Part shown: positions 1-6,670 of the stretch, in pieces | How positions within the stretch are numbered: position 1 is the first letter of the stretch | Layout of the letters: every line of letters starts with the position of its first letter | From: an uncultured Clostridia bacterium | GTDB lineage: Bacteria; Bacillota; Clostridia; Christensenellales; Borkfalkiaceae | Reading direction: 5' to 3' | Assembly (NCBI GenBank): GCA_904501815.1 | Contig: CAJGCN010000061.1 | Span: 1 to 7,996 of the forward strand | Length of the DNA stretch: 7,996 nt | Program-made: the position numbers and the translations under genes | The notes under the pieces: model-generated | Seen by the model: the letters and a program-made list of their open reading frames with translations, nothing else | Told to the model about the DNA's origin: nothing | Databases searched by the model: none

Positions 1-781
1 CTTTGGCGAACCTTTCAAACGGCTCGTGCATCAAGGCATTATCTTAGGTCCTGACGGAAACAGAATGTCGAAATCCAAAGGCAACGTCGTTTCCCCTGAT
101 AAATACGTAAGCGAATACGGTTCGGACGTATTCAGACTGTATTTAATGTTCGGGTTCAGCTACACCGAAGGCGGTCCTTGGAACGACGACGGTATTAAAT
201 CGATTGCGCGGTTCTTAGAAAAGGTAGAACGGATCGTGCAAAAAGCCGAAGAAAAAGGAAAAGACGGCTATACCGAAATAACTTCCGCCGAAAAAGATTT
301 GAATTACGCAAAACACTACGCGATTAAAAATATCACTCGCGACGTAGACGTATTCTCTTTCAATACTTCGGTAGCGCGTATTATGGAATACGTGAACGCG
401 CTTCAAAAATACGACGCCGAAAAGGCTACGAAAAACGTCGCGTTCTACGACGAATGTATCGACGATTTAATCCGCATGATTGCGCCGTTTGCGCCCCACT
501 TTGCCGAAGAACTTTGGGAAATGCGCGGGCATAAAGATTCCGTATTCGAAGAAAAATATCCCGAATTCGACCCGCAAGCACTCGTCAAGGACGAAGTGGA
601 ATACGCTGTGCAGGTCAACAGCAAAATCAAAGCGAAGATAATGATAGGCGAAGGTCTTTCTAACGAAGAAATTCAAGCGACCGTTTCCGCTCATCCCGAT
701 ATTGCGCCCTTGTTGGACGGAAAGTCGATCAAAAAGTGCATTATCGTGAAAGGCAGACTTGTGAATTTAATCGTCGGCTAA
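1..781 (+). CDS. leuS: Leucyl-tRNA synthetase, C-terminal part (5' end outside window)
   Basis: This cytoplasmic class I aminoacyl-tRNA synthetase charges tRNA-Leu with leucine using ATP. The reading frame is open from base 2 and gives about 259 residues, roughly the last third of a family that is usually 800-870 residues long. The start of the fragment reads like the LeuS segment leading to the KMSKS signature, here RMSKSKGN at bases 62-85, the loop that stabilises the adenylation transition state. Its first lysine is replaced by arginine, a conservative change. Next comes the helical anticodon-binding domain, including the typical stretch RMIAPFAPHFAEELWE at about 473-520. The LeuS C-terminal tRNA-binding domain follows, with VQVNSKIKAKI near 612-644 and a short hydrophobic end, VKGRLVNLIVG. 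The gene ends in TAA and is followed within 15 bases by a terminator, so it is a monocistron or the last gene of its operon. Confidence 0.96.
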   Translation, partial: FGEPFKRLVHQGIILGPDGNRMSKSKGNVVSPDKYVSEYGSDVFRLYLMFGFSYTEGGPWNDDGIKSIARFLEKVERIVQKAEEKGKDGYTEITSAEKDLNYAKHYAIKNITRDVDVFSFNTSVARIMEYVNALQKYDAEKATKNVAFYDECIDDLIRMIAPFAPHFAEELWEMRGHKDSVFEEKYPEFDPQALVKDEVEYAVQVNSKIKAKIMIGEGLSNEEIQATVSAHPDIAPLLDGKSIKKCIIVKGRLVNLIVG

Positions 782-795
782 TTAAAGAAAAAGCG

Positions 796-825
796 AAAAC
801 CCCTTGCTCGACAGCAAGGGGTTTT
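796..825. terminator. Bidirectional intrinsic terminator between leuS and the MATE gene
   Basis: A perfect 13-bp inverted repeat (arms 796-808 and 813-825) surrounds a 4-base loop CGAC. The outer pairs are A/T, giving A-tract, GC-rich stem and T-tract on either strand. It lies between two convergent stop codons (781 and 847), so it can end both leuS and MATE transcripts. Confidence 0.9.
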
Positions 826-846
826 ATCGTTCGTTTCGTACCTGCC

Positions 847-2307
847 CTATTCGTTTTGTTCAAGGGCTTCTTTTTCTTGCAATTCTTTTTCATAGGCGTT
901 TTGCGCTTTTCTAAGGTCTTTAAAGAACAAAATCGTAAAGGGAATTGCAAACACGAAAGAAAGCAAATCGGACAAAGCTTGACAGCTTTGCACACCGAAC
1001 ATTCCGATCGTTTTCGGCAAAATCAACACGGCAGGAATATAAAACAAGCCTTGTCGGGAAATTGACAAAAGGGATGCAACCGCTTTATTCCCAACCACTT
1101 GATAGGTGACACCCGCCATAAAGTTTACAGGCAATAAAGGCATACAAATACATTGTAAAGTTAAAGCAAGCTCCCCGATTTCCTGTTCTCTAAGTTCGTC
1201 GGTTAAAAAGGTTTTCATAATATTCGGCGCAAAAATTGCACAAGCAGATGCAAACAACACCATTAACACCGTTGAAAAACAAAGGGTAAACACGTAGGCG
1301 CTCCGCACGCGGTCAAACCGTTTCGCGCTGTAATTATACCCCAACACGGGTTGATAGCCTTGCCCTATCCCGAGCGAAATCGAAAAGGCAAACATAAACA
1401 CCTTTTGCACTACGCCAAGCGCGGCAAGCCCTTCCCCGAACGGTTTTACCGACCAATTTAATAAAACCGTGCAAAGACTTGCTAAAATTTGACGGCAAAA
1501 AGACGGAAAACCCGTAATGAGTACGTTTTTATACACGTAAAATTTCTTGGAAATAGCAGAAACTTTTAACTGAGCAATCGTCTTGCCCGAAAGGAACATA
1601 TAGAGCAATATTGCAAAGCTGACGAGTTGCCCTATCATGGTGGCAAGCGCCGCGCCCGTCATACCGAGATTTGCGCTATAAATCAACAACGGGTCGAGAA
1701 CGACGTTGACCACCGTACCCGTCACCAAACCTATCATAGAAAGCACCGCTTTGCCTTGCGCACGAAGCAGATTGTTCATCACAAAGGACATACACATAAA
1801 CGGTGCGGATAGCAAAATCCAACGGGAATATTGACGGGAATATTCAAGCGTGCTGACGGCAACGCCCGTTTCTTCTGTTGCGCCGAGCAACCACATTAAC
1901 GGAGATAAGAAAATCAAACCAAACAGCAAGATAATCATTCCGATAACGCCGGAGATAAAAAAAGACGAAGAAGCGACTTTGTCCGCTTCTTTTTGTTTGC
2001 GTTCGCCGAGTAAACGGGATACGAGCGCACCTGCGCCCATACCGAACGTAAAGCCGATGGCTTGAATGACCGACATCAAAGGCAACACCACGTTGAGCGC
2101 GCCCGTCGCTTGTTTGCCTAAGCCCGAAACGAAAAAAGTGTCGGCTAAATTATAAAGGGAAGTCACCATCATATTCAGCATAGTGGGAATCCCCAGCGAA
2201 ACGACCAAACGCGACACGGGCGTTTTCGTCATTTTTTCAAACTGCTTACGCTCGCGTTCAGCAACTTCCGCTTCAATTTCATCATTTGTTAATACCGTCT
2301 GTTCCAT
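847..2307 (-). CDS. MATE family multidrug efflux transporter
   Basis: This is a polytopic inner-membrane antiporter that exports drugs or metabolites in exchange for Na+ or H+. With the ATG at 2307 it is 486 residues, close to the usual 440-480 plus a charged N-terminal tail. Family features include the leading motif KMTKTPVSRLVVSLGIPTM at about residues 25-43, SLYNLADTFFVSGLG at 50-64 in the first helix region, and GMGAGALVSRLLGERK at 89-104. About twelve hydrophobic segments follow. The longer frame beginning at TTG 2346 is rejected because its first codon overlaps the -35 box of the apparent promoter. The ATG at 2307 has no well-placed Shine-Dalgarno; a GGAAAG lies about 15 bases upstream. 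The C-terminus is a charged cytoplasmic tail rich in Glu and Lys. Substrate cannot be read from the sequence. It is divergent from the PH-like gene and convergent with leuS. Confidence 0.93.
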   Translation of the reverse strand: MEQTVLTNDEIEAEVAERERKQFEKMTKTPVSRLVVSLGIPTMLNMMVTSLYNLADTFFVSGLGKQATGALNVVLPLMSVIQAIGFTFGMGAGALVSRLLGERKQKEADKVASSSFFISGVIGMIILLFGLIFLSPLMWLLGATEETGVAVSTLEYSRQYSRWILLSAPFMCMSFVMNNLLRAQGKAVLSMIGLVTGTVVNVVLDPLLIYSANLGMTGAALATMIGQLVSFAILLYMFLSGKTIAQLKVSAISKKFYVYKNVLITGFPSFCRQILASLCTVLLNWSVKPFGEGLAALGVVQKVFMFAFSISLGIGQGYQPVLGYNYSAKRFDRVRSAYVFTLCFSTVLMVLFASACAIFAPNIMKTFLTDELREQEIGELALTLQCICMPLLPVNFMAGVTYQVVGNKAVASLLSISRQGLFYIPAVLILPKTIGMFGVQSCQALSDLLSFVFAIPFTILFFKDLRKAQNAYEKELQEKEALEQNE

Positions 2308-2314
2308 ATCTTTT

Positions 2315-2343
2315 ATTATACGCTTTCCAAATAGATTTTGCAA
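2315..2343 (-). promoter_or_regulatory. Sigma-A promoter of the MATE gene, next to the start codon
   Basis: On the minus strand TTGCAA (2343-2338), a 17-base spacer and a perfect TATAAT (2320-2315) form a near-consensus promoter. Only seven bases (2314-2308) separate the -10 box from ATG 2307. Transcription would therefore start at or one base before the start codon, leaving no room for a ribosome binding site. Confidence 0.75.
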
Positions 2344-2373
2344 CAAAAAACCGTCGTTTTATCCGAGAAACTA

Positions 2374-2402
2374 TTGATTTTTTTTTGCGCCTATGCTATA
2401 AT
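2374..2402 (+). promoter_or_regulatory. Sigma-A promoter with extended -10, PH-like gene
   Basis: TTGATT (2374-2379), a 17-base spacer and TATAAT (2397-2402) preceded by TGC (2394-2396) give an extended -10 promoter. Six bases (2403-2408) lie between the -10 box and ATG 2409, so the predicted transcript starts at about the A of the start codon. Confidence 0.75.
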
Positions 2403-2408
2403 AGAGCT

Positions 2409-2918
2409 ATGAAAAATAAGTCTACACAAAACAATCAGCGTTTTCGCTTTAAATTCAGCGCAAAAATTATCATTTTATGCGTTTTAGTCTTACTCCTTTC
2501 TTTGGCAGGAATCGGCTTGACGGTATATCGCATTTATAATAACGGCGGTATTCACGGGTTTTCCGACGTTTTGAAATTCCCCTTGCTGATTGCCGTTTGC
2601 ATTTTCTGCATTATCGTGATCGTCAGTTTGTTGATTAGCTCGGAATATATAATTAGCGACGAGTTTTTCACGACGAAATTCGGGTTTATCAAAACGAAAT
2701 TCCCCTTAAAGTCTATCACGCAAATCGAATTAGAGCGGGACGAGCATAAACTGACCGTCCGTTGCGGAGAAGAATTTTCCGTGCTCAGCGTTATGGCGGA
2801 ATGGCAAGAAGATTTTGCAAGCGCGTTGATTAAAGCAAACCCCGATATCGATTACTCGTATACCCTTCCCCAGTCGTCTGACGAAAACACGAAAAAAGAT
2901 GAAGAACCTAAAAAATAA
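2409..2918 (+). CDS. Two-helix membrane protein with a PH-like domain (unknown role)
   Basis: This protein has 169 residues. A basic N-terminus (residues 1-19) is followed by two hydrophobic helices at about 20-40 and 57-77. A soluble region at about 78-150 reads like a bacterial PH-type domain: a SEYIISDEFFTTKFGF segment, then alternating strands through LKSITQIELERDEHKLTVRCG, then a final amphipathic helix WQEDFASALIKANPD. The tail (152-169) is highly charged and lysine/glutamate rich. The layout resembles small Bacillota proteins annotated as PH domain-containing, which sit in the membrane with the domain in the cytoplasm; the specific function is unknown. The frame is open upstream to 2286, but that extension covers the promoter, and the ATG at 2409 is the only sensible start because the next methionine is residue 129. 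There is no clear Shine-Dalgarno. The PH-like assignment rests on pattern reading and is moderate; the gene call itself is firm. Confidence 0.8.
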   Translation: MKNKSTQNNQRFRFKFSAKIIILCVLVLLLSLAGIGLTVYRIYNNGGIHGFSDVLKFPLLIAVCIFCIIVIVSLLISSEYIISDEFFTTKFGFIKTKFPLKSITQIELERDEHKLTVRCGEEFSVLSVMAEWQEDFASALIKANPDIDYSYTLPQSSDENTKKDEEPKK

Positions 2919-2924
2919 AAATTG

Positions 2925-2951
2925 CGGTCGGTTTCAACACCGACCGTTTTT
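2925..2951. terminator. Bidirectional terminator shared by the PH-like and RimK-like genes
   Basis: An 8-bp perfect stem, CGGTCGGT (2925-2932) with ACCGACCG (2939-2946), encloses a 6-base loop. TTTTT follows on the plus strand, and an A-rich stretch at 2911-2921 becomes the U-tract on the minus strand. The loop contains the TGA stop of the minus-strand ligase gene (2934-2936). Confidence 0.85.
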
Positions 2952-3824
2952 CATTGTTTTTACGATATGTTCTGCATAAGATTTGGCAACGTTAATCCCC
3001 GTCGCCCGCTCAAAGCCTTCGAAAAAAGCGTTGGAATTGACTTCGCAAAGAATAGGCCCGTCTTGCGTTTCCAAAAGGTCTACTCCGCAATAATCAAGCC
3101 CTAACGAATGCGCGGCTCTTTCGGCGGCGTTTTGATATTTACTATCAAGATCAGCTTTTTCACCGCTACCGCCTAACTCGATATTCGAGCGAAACTCGCC
3201 CGCTTTTGCCGTTCTGCGCATTGCCCCGATTGCCTTACCCCCTACGACGATTACTCTTAAATCCCGTCCTTTGGACTGCTCGATATATTCTTGATATAAG
3301 TGCGGAGTATACAGCCATTTTTGTTCGATTTCTCTAAGCTCAAAAAGGGTTTGAATAAGCTCCACCCCTTCTCCAAACGAGCCGTAGCATTTTTTTGCAA
3401 CCATAGGAAACCCTAAAAGCTTTGCCGTATTTCGCAAAAATACTTCGTCAGGCAAAGCGTTTTGCGTGTAGCAAAGGGGCGCGGAAACCGTTTTCGGCAA
3501 AGATACGCCCGCATTTTCAAGCGCAAGAAAGGTAAGCATTTTATCGTCGCAAGTTTCAACGGCTGCGGCTCGGTTAAAAAGGCGCAACCCCCGTTGTTCT
3601 AAAATCTTTCCCGTATATTTATCTTTATCTAAATACACGGCAAAATCACAGCTCGAAAGCTCCGCGCAAGCCCTGCCGTCCGCTTCCACCCAAGCGGAAA
3701 AACTGCCGTTTTTGACCACTTGCGTATTCGCGCCGAGCGCAACGAGTTCTTCTTGAATACGCTGTGCTTGCCGTAAAAATTTTTCCGCTTTGGGATAGGC
3801 GTTGACGATAATGACCCCTTTCAA
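2934..3824 (-). CDS. RimK-like ATP-grasp ligase
   Basis: This is a cytoplasmic ATP-grasp enzyme of the RimK (alpha-L-glutamate ligase) type, which joins a carboxylate to an amine through an acyl-phosphate intermediate. It has 296 residues, typical for the family. An N-terminal pre-ATP-grasp part (1-90) includes DFAVYLDKDKYTGKILEQRG at 60-79. The ATP-grasp core follows, with the ATP lysine and glycine loop VAKKCYGSFGEG (142-153), the adenine-side YQEYIEQ (177-183), GRDLRVIVVGGK (186-197), and the metal-binding acidic residues D249 and E261 with N263 in VDLLE and CEVNSN. The order and spacing match a clostridial RimK family of unknown substrate; ribosomal protein S6 modification is not implied. 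The start is TTG at 3824, supported by AAGGAG seven bases upstream and by the downstream sequence MKGVIIVNAY, which suits the family's usual N-terminus. It lies downstream of hom but beyond a strong terminator. The last residues are encoded in the terminator stem. Confidence 0.88.
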   Translation of the reverse strand: MKGVIIVNAYPKAEKFLRQAQRIQEELVALGANTQVVKNGSFSAWVEADGRACAELSSCDFAVYLDKDKYTGKILEQRGLRLFNRAAAVETCDDKMLTFLALENAGVSLPKTVSAPLCYTQNALPDEVFLRNTAKLLGFPMVAKKCYGSFGEGVELIQTLFELREIEQKWLYTPHLYQEYIEQSKGRDLRVIVVGGKAIGAMRRTAKAGEFRSNIELGGSGEKADLDSKYQNAAERAAHSLGLDYCGVDLLETQDGPILCEVNSNAFFEGFERATGINVAKSYAEHIVKTMKNGRC

Positions 3825-3831
3825 AACAAAA

Positions 3832-3837
3832 CTCCTT
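3832..3837 (-). promoter_or_regulatory. Ribosome binding site fixing the TTG start of the RimK-like gene
   Basis: AAGGAG on the minus strand (plus-strand CTCCTT) lies seven bases before TTG 3824. No ATG or GTG in frame is similarly placed, so this site decides the start. It begins only eight bases after the U-tract of the hom terminator. Confidence 0.8.
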
Positions 3838-3845
3838 CTTTGGTT

Positions 3846-3874
3846 AAAAAGGCGAGGTTTACCCCCGCCTTTTT
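3846..3874 (-). terminator. Intrinsic terminator of hom
   Basis: Read on the minus strand, five A-U pairs, GGCG/CGCC, one G-U wobble and GG/CC form a continuous 12-bp stem (3874-3863 with 3857-3846) around a GUAAA loop, and the 3' arm ends in UUUUU. The wobble pairs only in minus-strand RNA, pointing to use by hom, which stops at 3880. It stands between hom and the RimK-like gene. Confidence 0.85.
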
Positions 3875-3879
3875 TCTTT

Positions 3880-5172
3880 TTATTCTTCTACGCGGATAAC
3901 CGCCTTGACTTGCGTGATGCCCGATTGATTGATCTTTGCCACCGCGCTCTTCACGCTGTTTTCCGTCGTCTTATGCGTAATGATAATCAAAGGAATACGC
4001 GTATCTTCCCCCGCTTCGCTCTTGCTCTTTTGCGCAACTTCTACGATAGAAATCCCGCACTTTGCAAAAATGCCCGTAATCTTCGCAAGAACGCCCGCTT
4101 CGTCTTCCACCGAAAGGCGAATATAGTACGCGCTCGTGAAATCGGAAATAAACTTTACTCCTTTTTCCGCCGTTGCGGTGTTTTTAAAGGTCGAATATTT
4201 AATTTCCGAATGAGTCGCCGCATAGATAACGTCGCTTACTACTGCGCTCGCCGTCGGAAGCGAACCTGCGCCACGACCGTAGAGCATAATATCGTCTACT
4301 GCATCCCCGCGCAAATATACGGCGTTATACGCGTCGTTTACGCTCGCCAACGGGTGCGCGTTTGGAATAAACGTGGGATGCACGCGCGCTTCAATGCCGT
4401 CTTCTCCGCTTTTGCCGATCGCAAGAAGTTTTAACGTGTAGCCAAGTTGTTTCCCGAATGCGATATCGCGACTGTCGACTTGACTAATCCCTTCGCGCAT
4501 AATCTTTCCGTAAGGCACTTTCGTGTGGAACGCCATTGACGACAAAATGGAAAGCTTGTACATAGCGTCGTAGCCGTCTACGTCGTTGGTCGGATTAAAC
4601 TCCGCGTAGCCCAAACGTTGCGCTTCTTTCAAAGCAGATGCGTAATCGGCGTTTTCCTGCGCCATTTTCGTTAAAATATAATTCGTCGTACCGTTAATAA
4701 TCCCCATCATTTCGGTGATGTGGTTGGCTTGTACGCCGTCTAAAAGGGTGCGGATAATCGGAACGCCCCCTACGCAACTTGCTTCGTAGTAAAGCCCGCA
4801 ACCGTTGCGTTTTGCCACCCGTTCGAGTTCGTGCGAATATTTACAAATCAATTCTTTATTCGCCGTGACAACCGTTTTACCTTCTTGCAACGCCGCTAAA
4901 ATGAAATCTTTCGCAACACCGCAACCGCCGATCGTTTCAATTACGATATCGACGTTTGGATTTGCAACGACTTCTTGAATGCTCGAAGCCAAAACTTCCG
5001 CAGGTACGCCGATAGATTTTGCGCGCTCGTGATCGCGATCGAGTACGCTTTCCACAACGATATCTACGTTTTGCGTTTTCTTGTAAAATTCACGGTGTTC
5101 GGTGAGCGTTTTAAAAGTACCGCCACCCACGACACCGACGCCGAGAATAGCAACACCAACTTTTTTCATCAT
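3880..5172 (-). CDS. hom: Homoserine dehydrogenase, monofunctional, with ACT domain
   Basis: This cytoplasmic enzyme reduces L-aspartate-4-semialdehyde to homoserine with NAD(P)H, the branch point to threonine and methionine. With ATG 5172 it is 430 residues, as in Bacillota Hom. The Rossmann motif GVGVVGGG is at 11-18. The cofactor-side VTANKEL (102-108) contains K106, and EASCVGGVPII (130-140) and GIINGTTNYIL (157-167) are family signatures. The catalytic segment GYAEFNPTNDVDGYDAMYKL (188-207) keeps E191, D197, D202 and K206, equivalent to yeast E208, D214, D219 and K223. A C-terminal ACT domain (about 349-425) predicts allosteric control, classically by threonine. No aspartokinase domain is fused. 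AAAGGAG lies seven bases before ATG 5172, and a second ATG follows directly. An in-frame ATG at 5232 would add 20 residues and also has a modest AGAGG upstream. It follows coaX with a 122-base gap and no obvious promoter there. Confidence 0.96.
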   Translation of the reverse strand: MMKKVGVAILGVGVVGGGTFKTLTEHREFYKKTQNVDIVVESVLDRDHERAKSIGVPAEVLASSIQEVVANPNVDIVIETIGGCGVAKDFILAALQEGKTVVTANKELICKYSHELERVAKRNGCGLYYEASCVGGVPIIRTLLDGVQANHITEMMGIINGTTNYILTKMAQENADYASALKEAQRLGYAEFNPTNDVDGYDAMYKLSILSSMAFHTKVPYGKIMREGISQVDSRDIAFGKQLGYTLKLLAIGKSGEDGIEARVHPTFIPNAHPLASVNDAYNAVYLRGDAVDDIMLYGRGAGSLPTASAVVSDVIYAATHSEIKYSTFKNTATAEKGVKFISDFTSAYYIRLSVEDEAGVLAKITGIFAKCGISIVEVAQKSKSEAGEDTRIPLIIITHKTTENSVKSAVAKINQSGITQVKAVIRVEE

Positions 5173-5179
5173 CTCCGTT

Positions 5180-5186
5180 CTCCTTT
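5180..5186 (-). promoter_or_regulatory. Ribosome binding site deciding the hom start
   Basis: AAAGGAG on the minus strand ends seven bases before ATG 5172. An additional GGAG (5176-5173) directly abuts the tandem ATGATG. This favours 5172 over the in-frame ATG 5232, and the resulting N-terminus MMKKVGVAILGVG is what the family normally shows. Confidence 0.75.
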
Positions 5187-5294
5187 CGGGGCAAACGTTC
5201 TGCTCCGCTTGAATTTTTTCTTTCTTATTCATAATAACCTCTTTCGTACTAAGCTTGTCTTGCTCTTTATTTAATATATTAGTTTGTTTTTCTT

Positions 5295-6080
5295 TTATTC
5301 CTCAGAACGGTTTAAATAATATAAATATCTCAGTCCTTTTAAAGTCAACAGCTTATCCACTTGGTCGATACAGCTAATTTCTTTGGAAATAATATTACTA
5401 AACCCACCCGTTGCAATCGTAATGGCGTCGGGTCTGCCAAGTTCTTTTTTAATCTTTTTCACGATATATTCCACAAGTCCTGCAAATCCGAACACAATCC
5501 CCGCTTGCATATTCGTGACGGTATTTTTCGCAATCGCGCTTTTCGGGGCTTCGATTTCTACTCTCGGAAGCTTCGCCGTGCCGTTTACGAGCGAATCTAA
5601 CGAACCTTTTATGCCAGGAGCAATCACCCCGCCGATAAACTCGTCTTTCTCGCTAATCACGTTAAAGGTGGTTGCCGTGCCGAAATCTACGACGATTAAC
5701 GGAACGCCTGCTTTGCCGTGCGAAACGATTGCCGAAACGCAGTTTACAATTCTGTCCGCGCCCACTTCGCGCGTATCGTCGCAACGGATATTTAAGCCCG
5801 ATTTCAGTCCGGGCGCAACGCGTAAGGGCTGAATTTTTAAATATACCGCGCACATTCGTTCAATCGTATAATCAAGGGACGGAACGACGGATGAAATAAT
5901 CGCGCCCGTTAGCTCTTCGAGCGGAATATTCGCTATTTTAAGAATATTCACAAGTTGCGAGCCGTATTCGTCGGAAGTTCTTTTATGGTCGGTTTCCACG
6001 CGGAAAGTCGCCTTAAATTCTTCTTTATTACAAATCGCATATTTAATATTCGTATTGCCTATGTCAATGCAAAGAATCAT
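5295..6080 (-). CDS. coaX: Type III pantothenate kinase
   Basis: CoaX phosphorylates pantothenate to 4'-phosphopantothenate, the first step of coenzyme A synthesis. Unlike the type I enzyme (CoaA), it is insensitive to CoA feedback and typically needs a monovalent cation. The 261 residues match the family length. Visible motifs are the phosphate-binding DIGNTNIK (6-13) of the ASKHA fold, SSVVPSLD (63-70), the pantothenate/base region from PGLKSGLNIR to EVGADRIVN (90-113) with the likely catalytic base D109, DFGTATTFN (132-140), GGVIAPGIKGSLDSL (150-164), and ATGGFS (223-228). The ATG at 6080 overlaps the stop of the upstream ECF gene as ATGA, so translation is probably coupled. GGGAG (6093-6089) lies eight bases upstream. 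The pairing with an ECF S component suggests vitamin salvage directly linked to its activation. No defects are seen in key motifs. Confidence 0.96.
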   Translation of the reverse strand: MILCIDIGNTNIKYAICNKEEFKATFRVETDHKRTSDEYGSQLVNILKIANIPLEELTGAIISSVVPSLDYTIERMCAVYLKIQPLRVAPGLKSGLNIRCDDTREVGADRIVNCVSAIVSHGKAGVPLIVVDFGTATTFNVISEKDEFIGGVIAPGIKGSLDSLVNGTAKLPRVEIEAPKSAIAKNTVTNMQAGIVFGFAGLVEYIVKKIKKELGRPDAITIATGGFSNIISKEISCIDQVDKLLTLKGLRYLYYLNRSEE

Positions 6081-6670
6081 TCGCCTTTCTCCCGTTTTTT
6101 TCGTGCAAGCGGAAATTCCGCCGTTCCCGTACTCTTTTTAAACACTTTAACAAGCACGGGCGTTAATAAGATTGCGCAAATAAATTCCGAAAGGAAATTT
6201 ACGCCGATAATCGTTTGCCAAACGGTATCCATAAACGCACCGCCACTCGCAAACAATTCCATCGCGCCAAGCACTAACACCGTATGCAAAAGCACGGTGA
6301 GCGCCGCCGCAACCGCACGAACGATTTCTTTGGCTTTTTGTTTCGTCAAAAGAGTAAGCCCGTGTAAAATCCAATATCCTGCCACCCCTGCAAGCGTACG
6401 CGGTAAAATGGAAATCAAGGGATTATAAAAAACTGCATATCCCACGATAAAAGATAACGCAAAGGAACAACAGCCAAAAACCGTCCCCCCGATAAAACTA
6501 TGTTTCCAATCCCCGTACATGCTTAACGCAATAAATAACGGGATAGACAAGAAAGCTGGCGACGGCTTTATAAAATAAATAAAGACGTACGTTTCAAGTG
6601 TTAAAACGACGAACATTAAAGCCGTCATTACGCCAATAAAGGCAACGGTATGCGCAGTATTACGCTTCAT
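6077..6670 (-). CDS. ECF transporter S component, probably pantothenate-specific
   Basis: This is the substrate-binding membrane subunit of an energy-coupling factor vitamin importer. It would work with the shared EcfT/EcfA1/EcfA2 module, which is not in this window. The 197-residue protein starts with a short basic N-terminus and an Ala/Met-rich first helix (HTVAFIGVMTALMFVVLTLE, about 7-26), as S components do for docking on EcfT. About five or six hydrophobic segments follow. The motif NPLISILPRTLAGVAGYWI in the middle, near residues 83-101, resembles the PR...G segment of the PanT/FolT-like S component families. The C-terminus is basic (KKREKGE). The substrate is inferred from the ATGA overlap with coaX, not seen in the protein; another vitamin is possible. 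The start ATG 6670 has TGGAGG six bases upstream. A promoter and a leader of about 113 bases lie ahead of it. Confidence 0.85.
   Translation of the reverse strand: MKRNTAHTVAFIGVMTALMFVVLTLETYVFIYFIKPSPAFLSIPLFIALSMYGDWKHSFIGGTVFGCCSFALSFIVGYAVFYNPLISILPRTLAGVAGYWILHGLTLLTKQKAKEIVRAVAAALTVLLHTVLVLGAMELFASGGAFMDTVWQTIIGVNFLSEFICAILLTPVLVKVFKKSTGTAEFPLARKKREKGE

Noticed and set aside
3802..4434. 210-codon plus-strand ORF
   Set aside because: It lies opposite hom, is Arg/Phe-rich without domain pattern, and has no ribosome binding site; it is a shadow of the minus-strand gene and also reads through the hom terminator.
5272..5281. TAATATATTA palindrome as a promoter or operator
   Set aside because: It is a short A/T-only palindrome expected by chance, and no -35 hexamer is found at the right distance; kept only as a note in the hom gap finding.
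5173..5294. Possible T-box or Thr attenuator ahead of hom
   Set aside because: There is no T-box sequence, no terminator/antiterminator pair and no run of Thr, Ile or Met codons in a leader peptide.
5383..5832. 149-codon plus-strand ORF over coaX
   Set aside because: It is antisense to the conserved coaX motifs, with no initiation signals and no recognisable family.
5955..6428. 157-codon plus-strand ORF over coaX and the ECF gene
   Set aside because: It spans two real overlapping genes on the other strand; composition is that of an antisense shadow.
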